In this document: one piece after another, positions 45,215-53,762 of the stretch
Position numbering within the stretch: position 1 is the first letter of the stretch
Layout of the letters: each line of letters starts with the position of its first letter
Assembly (NCBI GenBank): GCA_963850525.1
Contig: CAWKLQ010000010.1
Location: 62,001-126,000, forward strand
Source: JAEMQF01 sp963850525
Lineage (GTDB): Bacteria > Pseudomonadota > Gammaproteobacteria > Burkholderiales > Burkholderiaceae_C
Length of the DNA stretch: 64,000 nt
Direction of reading: 5' to 3'
The notes under the pieces: model-generated
What the model was told of the DNA's origin: nothing
Seen by the model: the letters and a program-made list of their open reading frames with translations, nothing else
The model's database searches: none
Program-made: the position numbers and the translations under genes

Positions 45215-47791
45215 ATGCAAAAAGTCTTGGTTGACAGTTTGGCGTCGGGCTTGACGTCACGCGGTATCAGTGCCTTCAGCGCGCTGACGCTCGCCGCAGT
45301 GACGCTGGGTTTTTCCGGCGCCAACGCGCAGGGCGGGCCGGGTCCAGGTGGCGGCGGAGGAGGGGGTGGTGCGGGTGGCGGCGGGGGGCGTGGCGTGGGC
45401 GCGATATTCCCTGCTGCTCCCGTTGCCAGGCCCCCTGTCGCGCCTTTGCAATTTTCGATCACCGGTTTCATTCAGGCCGCGACCCTCGATACCAGTGGCG
45501 CCATTTGTACCCCAGCCGACCCCAGACTACGCGGCGGCACGGTGACCGTCAACGGAACCAAGGTCATTGTTCCGTGCAATACCATTTTGCAAATGCCGGC
45601 GCTTGCGGTCACCTGGGCCGAGATTTTCAGCATGGCGCCGCAGGATGTTTTGATTCCAAGCAGCTCCAGGCCGGCTCAGACTGGTATGGCGCTGCAGGAC
45701 ATCGTGAGCAACTTCACCTCGCCCGCATTGAGCCCGGGATACAACGGCGCATTGCCGTCCTACGAAATTACGGTCCAGGGGAATGTCGTCGACGGGCGAT
45801 ATATCGCCGGGCTCGCATTCATTTCCCAGCAGTCGCTGAACGTGGGCCAGGGCGTCATTAACTACATCGACTATGACAAGGGCGAACTCCACGTCGGCGG
45901 GACGCCTGGCGTCTCGAGCCCGAACGACGTCCGGGTTCGTCTGAACGACCCGCCGGTGCCGGGTTCGACGACCGGACGCTTCGGCAAATCGCACGGCTCG
46001 CTGTCGAGCACCGCGCAGGTCAAGGAGGCCGGTTATGACGCGCGTTTCACGGTGGACCAGGACAACCCGACGGTGCATTCGTCGACCGGTTATCCGATGT
46101 GCATTCCGCGCACCAACCCCTTCACCGTGGGTGACGACATCGACTGCCCGATGTCGAATCGGCCCGTGGCGCCCAACTGCCAGTCACTGCCCCTGCCGTT
46201 CACTCCTTTTGTCATGCCTGGCAATGGCGAGCGGTGTCAATCATTCGTGATGGGTCCGGCGCCGTTGCCTGGCACGCCACCGTGCAGCGGTTTGACGTGC
46301 CCCACCGACCCGACGCGCCAGGCGCCGTTCGTCATCGGCGACTTCATCGACTATCTGGGCACGCTCAAGATCGACCCCGCGACCGGCGCGTACATCTCGG
46401 CGCACACGCTGGCGAACAACGTCGGCATCTTCACGATGCCGGGCACGCAGCCGGTCTACACGACGATCGAAGCCTTGCTCACCGGCGCCGGCGGCCTGCC
46501 GGTGGCCAACTTGCCGCAGGAAGCGACCACACGCCTGAAGGTCGAGGGCTTCTCGACCGACCCGACGATGCTGGTGGACATCTATGCGATGGACGTCGAT
46601 GCCTACACAGGCGCGACGCGCGACCGCTTGCTCGGTACCGCCGATCCCGGAGTGCCTCCGGTGATCGGGCGCTTTCGCTTCACGCCGCTGGCCGGGGCCT
46701 TCATGCCGCCCACGCGCAACTACCGCGTCGTCTCGCGCGGCACGTGCGGCGACAACTTCAACACCTGCACGGTGACCGAAGACACGCCACGCTATGCGAA
46801 CGGCCTCGTCGCCGGGCAATACAACGCGCCGGCATTCGAGTACATCTTTGCCGAGAACCGAACCATGGGCGACGCCCAACCGCCCGCCAACTTTCAAGAC
46901 CTGCCCTTTTTGTATTGCGGCTCCGGCCCTTTGACGACACCCAGCGCCGGCACCAACCCGCCGGTGGTGGGGCAGCTCAATCCCGCGCCCTGGAAGGCGC
47001 CGATGTACACGCCTGCTTTTGCCTCGAACCTGTGCCCGAATGCGCCTGTGGTTGGCGGTGCGCCGACCCCGCCGCCGCCCGCTCCCGGAACGGTGGGCGC
47101 GCCGGGAATCACGACTGCGCCCGTCGTCGGCACGAACGCGGGCGGCACCGTCACGCTGTTCGCGACCGCCAGCGACCCGAACCAGCCGCCGCTGCCGGTC
47201 AACTTCCTGTGGCAACAGATCTCCGGCGCGTCGGTTGTGATTCAGCCCACGGGGAACCTGGGCCAGAACGTGACCTTCACCGCGCCCTTTCAGCCGGGAG
47301 TCCTGAAGTTCGCGCTGACCGCCACCAATGGAATCGCTCAGTCGACCCAGGTCGTGACAGTCAATGTCGCTGCCGGCTTCACCGATCAAGTGACGATCTC
47401 CAATGCGACGTGGACGAACTTGAGGCAGAACCGCGGAAGGCTCAGCGTTGTCGCGACATCGTCGCTTCCGTCGACGACGCCCGGACTGCAGCTGTTCGTC
47501 CAGGCCTCCGCGGACTGGTTCATCGTCGACCCAGTGACCAATTCGCTGACGCCGGTCACTTTGGAGATCTCGCCGGTTCCGGTGGCGATGAGCCTGGTCC
47601 AGGATTCACTGTCGTCGGGCAATATTCTGGCGACCTGCCCGACCCTCGCGCCTTGCTGGCAGTTCACGTCGATCGGCATGCTCCCGGTGCCGGACAACGC
47701 GGGCCTGTTCATCATGCCGCAGTTCATCACGGTCACATCGAGCCGGGGCGGCTCGGTGACCATCGATGCCACTTCGATCATTGCCAAGTGA
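45215..47791 (+). CDS. large secreted protein with shared Ig-like module, unknown function
   Basis: 858 residues. Signal peptide (to FSGANA, ~38), then a Gly-rich run, then a long domain of unknown family with several Cys pairs (ICTPADP, VPCNT, CIPR, DCPMS). Near 620-720 is a PKD/Ig-like domain (TTAPVVGTNAGGTVTLFATASDP). At ~735 comes a module DQVTISNATWTNLRQNRGRLSV that matches DEVTISQANYDQIAKTLTV in the Ig-like pair at 29-34 kb. ATG 45215 was chosen for its AGGGAGAT site and signal peptide. It sits 8 bp before the di-heme peroxidase gene; the two are probably co-expressed. Confidence 0.8.
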   Translation: MQKVLVDSLASGLTSRGISAFSALTLAAVTLGFSGANAQGGPGPGGGGGGGGAGGGGGRGVGAIFPAAPVARPPVAPLQFSITGFIQAATLDTSGAICTPADPRLRGGTVTVNGTKVIVPCNTILQMPALAVTWAEIFSMAPQDVLIPSSSRPAQTGMALQDIVSNFTSPALSPGYNGALPSYEITVQGNVVDGRYIAGLAFISQQSLNVGQGVINYIDYDKGELHVGGTPGVSSPNDVRVRLNDPPVPGSTTGRFGKSHGSLSSTAQVKEAGYDARFTVDQDNPTVHSSTGYPMCIPRTNPFTVGDDIDCPMSNRPVAPNCQSLPLPFTPFVMPGNGERCQSFVMGPAPLPGTPPCSGLTCPTDPTRQAPFVIGDFIDYLGTLKIDPATGAYISAHTLANNVGIFTMPGTQPVYTTIEALLTGAGGLPVANLPQEATTRLKVEGFSTDPTMLVDIYAMDVDAYTGATRDRLLGTADPGVPPVIGRFRFTPLAGAFMPPTRNYRVVSRGTCGDNFNTCTVTEDTPRYANGLVAGQYNAPAFEYIFAENRTMGDAQPPANFQDLPFLYCGSGPLTTPSAGTNPPVVGQLNPAPWKAPMYTPAFASNLCPNAPVVGGAPTPPPPAPGTVGAPGITTAPVVGTNAGGTVTLFATASDPNQPPLPVNFLWQQISGASVVIQPTGNLGQNVTFTAPFQPGVLKFALTATNGIAQSTQVVTVNVAAGFTDQVTISNATWTNLRQNRGRLSVVATSSLPSTTPGLQLFVQASADWFIVDPVTNSLTPVTLEISPVPVAMSLVQDSLSSGNILATCPTLAPCWQFTSIGMLPVPDNAGLFIMPQFITVTSSRGGSVTIDATSIIAK

Positions 47792-47799
47792 GGCCGGAC

Positions 47800-50166
47800 A
47801 TGACCCCTGGTTCGAACCCTCCCCTGCGCCTCGGACGCCGCATTGCGGCCGGAGCCCTCGCCGGCGCCATCCTGCTCACGAGCGTCGGCAGCAGCGCACG
47901 CGGCCGCCGCGTCGGCGGGTTGGACTTCAACCTGGTCGACGATCCCATTGCCACCCAGGGCCTGCCCGCCAACCTGATCCCCAGCTGGGAGCCCGCGGGG
48001 CGCATCGCGGGCGACGGCACGATCACCGGCTTTGCCGGGGTGCCCATCCTGCTTGCCAGCCAGCCCACGGTGATATCGAAAGACGGGCAGCTCGTCGCGC
48101 TGGTTCCGGTGGGAATGATGGACGGCACGAAGCGCAACGCCGGAGTGCTCAAAGGGATGGGTGCCGAGTTGCTGCCGCGCCTGCCCTCGCTGAAAGAGGT
48201 TCCTGTGCCCGAGACGCCGGGACTGAGCAACTTCATTCGCGACAAAGAAGCCGCGATTGCGCTGGGCAAGGCCTTGTTCTGGGACCTGCAAGCCGGAAGC
48301 GACGGCCAAGCGTGCGCGAGCTGCCACTTTCACGCCGGCGCCGACAACCGAACCAAGAACCAGATCAGTCCGGGCCTGAAAGGCGGCGACATTGCGTTCG
48401 GCAAGACCGCCAGCGGCGCGGGTGGCCCCAACTACCAGCTCAAGGGGAGCGACTTTCCATTTCATCGGCTCGCCAACCCGCTGGATCGCGAGTCCCGGGT
48501 GCTGTTCGATTCGAACGACGTCGTCTCGTCACAAGGCACGTTCGGCGCGACCTTCTTCGGCACCAGTGTGCGCAAGCCGTCCGGTGAATCGATGTCCGCC
48601 GGATCGAAGTCGGGCGGCGCCAAGGCGGGCGAAAAGTGCGGCCCACCGCCGCGCGACGAATTCAACGTCGGCGGCGTCGCGACACGCCGCGTCGAGCCGC
48701 GCAATACGCCCACCGTCATCAACGCCGCTTTCAACTACCGCAATTTTTGGGACGGCCGCGCGAACAACAGCTTCAACGGGGTGAACCCGTTCGGCCCGCG
48801 CGACCCGAATGCCAAGGTGCTGCAGGCGAACCCCGACGGCTCGACGTGGCTCGTCTCAATCGGTCTGCGCAACGCGAGTCTAGCGTCGCAGGCCGTGGGC
48901 CCGGCACTGTCGGAATTCGAGATGTCTTGCGACGGCCGCAAGTTCGGCGACTTGGGTCGCAAGATGCTCGCGGTGCGCCCGCTCGCCAAACAGGAAGTGC
49001 ATGCGCAAGACAGCGTGCTGGGTCGCTACCGGAATCGCAATGGCGCAGGCCTGGCGCTGAACTACGCCGAGCTCATCAAGGCCGCATTCGAGCCGAAGTG
49101 GTGGAGCGCGCCGGGCAAGTTCGTCGCCCCGGGCAGCACCACCGCCTACACCCACATGGAGACGAACTTCTCGCTCTACTGGGGCCTGGCGATCATGCTT
49201 TACGAAGCCACGCTGGTCTCCGACGACGCGCCGATCGACAAATTCATCGGCGGCGCGGGTCGCGCGGGCGATCCAAAGGCGTTGAAGTCGCAGGAGCTGC
49301 GTGGCCTGAAACTGTTCCGCGGCAAGGCCTTGTGTGCCTCGTGCCACCGCGGCGCCGAATTCACCGCCGCAGCGAGCAGCCTGCAGCCCACTGACGATGG
49401 CGACGGCTCCGTCGTCGAAGGCATGGTGCTGAACGACGGCAACCTGGCCAACTACGACAACGGTTTTTACAACATCGGGGTGCGGCCGTCGCACGAAGAC
49501 CGCGGCGTGGGCGCCACCGATCCCTGGGGCAATCCACTGTCGTTCACGCGCACCTGGTTCGACCAGTTGCGCAACCAGCCTGTGACCGATCCGGTGCTCG
49601 TCGACTCGTGCCGCTTCGGCATCTTCTTCGACGCCATGAGCTGCTGGACCCCGCCGGACCCATCGAACGTTCGCGTTGCGGTCGACGGCACGTTCAAGAC
49701 GCCGACCCTGCGCAACGTCTCGCTGACGCGGCCCTACTTTCACAACGGCAGTCGCCTGACGCTGGCGCAGGTGGTCGAGTTCTACAACCGGGGCGGCGAC
49801 AGGCGCGGCCCGGATGGAAACGACAGCACCGGATTGAGCGCGCCGGACGCGCCCAACGGCGGGACGAGCAACGCCCATCCCGACGTCCACCCGCTTGAAT
49901 CTGTCCCCGGCCGAGCAGGCCGACCTGGTGGCGTTCCTGCGCTTCGGTTTGACGGATCGACGCGTCGCCTGCAAGCAGGCCCCGTTCGACCATCCGTCGA
50001 TCAAGCTCACGAATGGCCATAAGGGCGATCAAAGTCGGTGAAAGACAAAGACAAGAAGGGATTTGCCGACGATGAGTTCATCATGCTGCCCGCCGTGGGC
50101 GCTGCCGGAGTGAGCGACAAGCACTGCCTGCGCAATGACGACGGGAGTGGCGTGCCGGCGAAGTAG
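47800..50166 (+). CDS. di-heme cytochrome c peroxidase-family protein, C-terminal frameshifts
   Basis: About 788 residues with an N-terminal export signal (RRIAAGALAGAILLTSVGSSARG). Two heme sites, CASCH at residue 172 and CASCH at residue 512, with VEPRNTPTVINAAFNYRNFWDGRA, FRGKALCASCHRG and DGTFKTPTLRNVSLTRPYFHNG, mark the CcpA/MauG superfamily in an enlarged form. Such proteins reduce peroxide or oxidise organic substrates outside the cytoplasm. The C-terminus is split: after DVHPL one extra T (49895-49896) shifts into NLSPAEQADLVAFLRFGL, and a missing base near 50037 returns to the first frame, ending ...GSGVPAK at TAG 50164. Uncorrected, the frame stops at 50022. Confidence 0.82.
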
Positions 50167-50339
50167 CGCCTGCGGGCGCGCCGGAATTCGCGTCGGACGC
50201 ATGTCGGCAGGGGCAGGGCGGTAGCGGTCGGGCGGGACGCCATCGGGAAGTACCGCAGCTCGGCGGTTCGGTGCGCAGAATACAATCGCCCGCTTTCGCG
50301 GCGGGTCATCGCGCTGCGAGCCAACGAAGGACTTCCCAA

Positions 50340-50675
50340 GTGTTTATTTCAGAAGCCTATGCGCAGGCTGCGCCGGCAGCGACAGGTGGAGCCGAAGGTA
50401 TGTTCGGCAGCCTGGGCACGATGTTGCCGCTCGTGCTCATGTTTGTCGTTCTCTATTTCGTCATGATCCGCCCGCAGATGAAGCGTCAGAAGGAGCACAA
50501 GGCCTTGATCGACGCGCTCGCGAAGGGCGACGAAGTCGTCACCGCCGGCGGCATGCTCGGCAAGGTCGCGAAACTGGGCGAGAGCTACCTGCACGTCGAA
50601 GTGGCGGGCGGCGTCGAGGTCCAGGTGCAGCGCAGCGCCATCGTTCAGGTCTTGCCCAAGGGCACCGTCAAATAG
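50340..50675 (+). CDS. yajC: Sec translocon accessory protein YajC
   Basis: 111 residues, GTG start at 50340 with AAGGAC upstream. One membrane helix (MLPLVLMFVVLYFVMIRPQMKRQKEHKALI) and the DEVVTAGGMLGKV motif are diagnostic. It forms part of the SecDF-YajC complex that aids protein export. The usual upstream tgt/queA genes are absent here; the di-heme peroxidase lies upstream instead. Confidence 0.95.
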   Translation: MFISEAYAQAAPAATGGAEGMFGSLGTMLPLVLMFVVLYFVMIRPQMKRQKEHKALIDALAKGDEVVTAGGMLGKVAKLGESYLHVEVAGGVEVQVQRSAIVQVLPKGTVK

Positions 50676-50764
50676 TCCGACACGTTCACCGGGAGCCGCG
50701 TTGCAGGACTCGTGCCGAATGCGGCGCGAGTCGCGCGCAGGCCAATCCCGGCAAGGAAGGCGCG

Positions 50765-52651
50765 ATGAACCGGTACCCCCTTTGGAAATACGCCCTGCTG
50801 GCGTTTACCTTGCTGATCGGCCTGGTCTACACCTTGCCGAACTTCTACGGCGAGGCTCCCGCAGTGCAGGTGAGCAGCGCAAAGGTCACGTTGAAACTCG
50901 ACGCGGCGACGGCTGCTCGTGTTGAGCAGGCGATCAAGACGGCGGGCTTGCAGGCCGACTTCGTGCAATTCGAGGGCGCGTCGATCAAAGCACGATTCGG
51001 CGACCTCGATGCGCAGAGCAAAGCCAAAGACGCGATCGTCAAGGCGTTGAACCCGGACCCGAATGACCCGGCATACATCGTCGCGCTGAACCTGCTGCCC
51101 CGCTCGCCGGCCTGGCTCAAAGCCTTGCACGCGCTACCGATGTACTTGGGCCTGGACCTGCGCGGCGGTGTCTATTTCCTGATGCAGGTCGACATGAAGG
51201 CGGCGCTGACGAAGAAGGCCGAATCGCTGAGCGGCGACGTGCGGTCTCTGCTGCGCGACAAGAACGTGCGCCACGCCGGAATCACCCGGGAGGGCAACAG
51301 CGTCGTGCTCCGCTTGCGCGACCGCGAAGCCGCCACGGCGGCGCGAAAACTCTTGGCGGAACAGCTGCCCGACATGGTCTGGACCGAAGCCGAAGAGGGC
51401 GGCGACATCAAACTGAGCGGCGTCCTCAAACCCGAAGCCGCGCGGCTCGTGCAAGACACGGCGCTGAAGCAGAACATCACGACGCTGCACAACCGCGTCA
51501 ACGAACTCGGCGTCGCCGAACCCGTGATCCAGCAGCAGGGGGCGGACCGCGTTGTCGTGCAGCTGCCCGGCGTGCAGGACACGGCCAAGGCGAAGGACAT
51601 CATCGGCCGCACAGCGACGCTGGAAGTGCGCCTTGTCGACGACAGCGCGCAGGCGGCGGCTGGAGCCAGCGGCACCGGCCCTGTGCCGTTCGGCACCGAG
51701 CGCTATGTGGAACGCGGCGGTGCACCGCTGATCGTGAAGCGCCAGGTCATCCTCACCGGCGAGAACCTCACCGACGCGCAGCCCGGTTTCGACAACCAGA
51801 CGCAGGAGCCGGCGGTGCACCTGTCGCTGGACGCGAAGGGCACACGAATCTTCAAGGACGTGACGCGCGAGAACGTCGGCAAGCGCATGGCGATCCTGCT
51901 GTTCGAGAAGGGCAAGGGCGAAGTCGTGACGGCGCCGGTGATCCGCTCGGAAATCGGCGGCGGGCGCGTGCAGATCTCGGGCCGCATGACGACGGTCGAG
52001 GCGAACGACACGGCGCTGCTGCTGCGCGCCGGCTCCTTGGCCGCGCCGATGGAAATCATCGAAGAAAAGACGATCGGTCCGAGCCTGGGCAAGGAGAACA
52101 TCGACAAGGGCTTCAACAGCGTGATCTACGGTTTTGCCGCGATCGCGCTGTTCATGTGCGGCTACTACCTGCTGTTCGGCATGTTCTCCACGCTCGCGCT
52201 GGCGTTCAACCTGCTGCTGCTCGTGGCGGTGCTGTCGATGCTGCAGGCGACGCTGTCGCTGCCCGGCATCGCGGCGATCGCCCTGACGCTGGGCATGGCG
52301 ATCGACTCGAACGTGCTCATCAACGAGCGCGTGCGCGAAGAGTTGCGCGCGGGGGCGTCGCCGCAGGCGGCGATCCACACCGGTTACGAGCGCGCCTGGG
52401 GAACGATTCTGGACTCCAACGTCACGACGCTGATCGCCGGGGTGGCGCTGTTCGCGTTCGGCTCGGGCCCGGTGAAGGGCTTCGCCGTCGTGCATTGCCT
52501 GGGCATCATGACGTCGATGTTCTCGGCGGTCGTGTTCTCGCGTGGCCTCGTCAACCTCTGGTACGGGCGCCAGAAAAAGCTCAAGGGCGTGTCGATCGGG
52601 CAGGTCTGGAAGCCCCAGCCTTCCACGGCCGACGTGCCGGCGCAGACCTAG
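50765..52651 (+). CDS. secD: protein translocase subunit SecD
   Basis: 628 residues: an N-terminal helix, a large periplasmic P1 domain beginning at YLGLDLRGGVYFLMQVD, and five more helices in the C-terminal RND-type membrane part with ALTLGMAIDSNVLINERVREELR. It uses proton flow to pull preproteins through SecYEG. AAGG precedes the ATG at 50765. It is followed 21 bp later by secF. Confidence 0.97.
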   Translation: MNRYPLWKYALLAFTLLIGLVYTLPNFYGEAPAVQVSSAKVTLKLDAATAARVEQAIKTAGLQADFVQFEGASIKARFGDLDAQSKAKDAIVKALNPDPNDPAYIVALNLLPRSPAWLKALHALPMYLGLDLRGGVYFLMQVDMKAALTKKAESLSGDVRSLLRDKNVRHAGITREGNSVVLRLRDREAATAARKLLAEQLPDMVWTEAEEGGDIKLSGVLKPEAARLVQDTALKQNITTLHNRVNELGVAEPVIQQQGADRVVVQLPGVQDTAKAKDIIGRTATLEVRLVDDSAQAAAGASGTGPVPFGTERYVERGGAPLIVKRQVILTGENLTDAQPGFDNQTQEPAVHLSLDAKGTRIFKDVTRENVGKRMAILLFEKGKGEVVTAPVIRSEIGGGRVQISGRMTTVEANDTALLLRAGSLAAPMEIIEEKTIGPSLGKENIDKGFNSVIYGFAAIALFMCGYYLLFGMFSTLALAFNLLLLVAVLSMLQATLSLPGIAAIALTLGMAIDSNVLINERVREELRAGASPQAAIHTGYERAWGTILDSNVTTLIAGVALFAFGSGPVKGFAVVHCLGIMTSMFSAVVFSRGLVNLWYGRQKKLKGVSIGQVWKPQPSTADVPAQT

Positions 52652-52672
52652 CCTGAAGGAAGCAGCAACACC

Positions 52673-53725
52673 ATGGAGTTCTTCCGCATCCGGCGTGACA
52701 TCCCGTTCATGCGCCACGCGCTGGCGTTGAACATCGTCTCGCTCGTGACGTTTCTCGCCGCCGTGTTCTTTCTCGCCACGCGGGGTCTGCATTTTTCGAT
52801 CGAATTCACCGGCGGCACCGTCATCGAAGTGGGCTATGCGCAGGCTGCCGATGTGGGCAAGGTGCGCGGCGTCGTCGAGGGGCTGAAGTTGGGTGAGGTG
52901 CAGGCGCAGAACTTCGGCAGTTCGCGCGACGTGCTGATTCGCTTGCCGGTCAGCGCCGAAGTTAAACAGACGGAAGTCGTGAGCCGGGTCTTCGCCGCGC
53001 TGTGCGCAGCCGAGGGCGGCAAGATCGTGCCCAAGCAAATGGTCACGCCGCAGGGCGAGGCGGTGTCCAAACAGGTGTGCGAACCGCCAGGCGCAGCCGG
53101 CGCGGCCCAGGCCGAAGAGCCGGTGCGCTTGCAGCGCAGCGAGTTCGTCGGCCCGCAAGTCGGACGGGAACTCGCCGAAGACGGCGCCAAGGCGCTCGCC
53201 TTTGTGATCATCGGCATCATGCTGTACTTGGCGTTTCGCTTCGAGTGGAAGTTCTCGGTGGCGGCCATCGTCGCGAACCTGCACGACGTGATCATCATCC
53301 TCGGGTTCTTTGCCTACTTCCAGTGGGAGTTCTCGCTGTCGGTGCTGGCCGCGGTGCTCGCCGTGCTCGGCTACTCGGTGAACGAGTCGGTCGTGATATT
53401 CGACCGGATTCGCGAAGCCTTTCGCCGCTACCGCAAGATGGACACGCGCGCCGTGATCGACCACGCGATCACGAGCACGATGAGCCGCACCATCATCACC
53501 CACGGCAGCACGCAGATGATGGTGCTGTCGATGCTGATCTTCGGCGGGCCCACATTGCACTACTTTGCGGTGGCGCTGACGATCGGCATCTGTTTCGGAA
53601 TTTACTCGTCGGTGTTCGTCGCCGCGGCGATCGCGATGTGGCTTGGCGTGACGCGTGAAGACATGATCAAAGCCGGCCCGCGCGAGGGCGATCCGGACGA
53701 TCCGAACGCCGGGGCCGTGGTGTAG
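52673..53725 (+). CDS. secF: protein translocase subunit SecF
   Basis: 350 residues, somewhat longer than the ~310-320 usual for SecF because of an insertion in the periplasmic loop (~100-155, Gly/Ala/Glu-rich). Diagnostic motifs are FSIEFTGGTVIEVGY and AVLAVLGYSVNESVVIFDRIRE. A GAAGGAAGC site lies ahead of the ATG. Completes yajC-secD-secF. Confidence 0.96.
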   Translation: MEFFRIRRDIPFMRHALALNIVSLVTFLAAVFFLATRGLHFSIEFTGGTVIEVGYAQAADVGKVRGVVEGLKLGEVQAQNFGSSRDVLIRLPVSAEVKQTEVVSRVFAALCAAEGGKIVPKQMVTPQGEAVSKQVCEPPGAAGAAQAEEPVRLQRSEFVGPQVGRELAEDGAKALAFVIIGIMLYLAFRFEWKFSVAAIVANLHDVIIILGFFAYFQWEFSLSVLAAVLAVLGYSVNESVVIFDRIREAFRRYRKMDTRAVIDHAITSTMSRTIITHGSTQMMVLSMLIFGGPTLHYFAVALTIGICFGIYSSVFVAAAIAMWLGVTREDMIKAGPREGDPDDPNAGAVV

Positions 53726-53762
53726 AGTCCACGGCTGAACGACAGCAAGGCCGCACCCCTCC

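Noticed and set aside
46234..47799. Upstream extension of the di-heme peroxidase frame
   Set aside because: The region is already coded in another frame by the 858-residue secreted protein; the signal peptide and spacing support the start at 47800.
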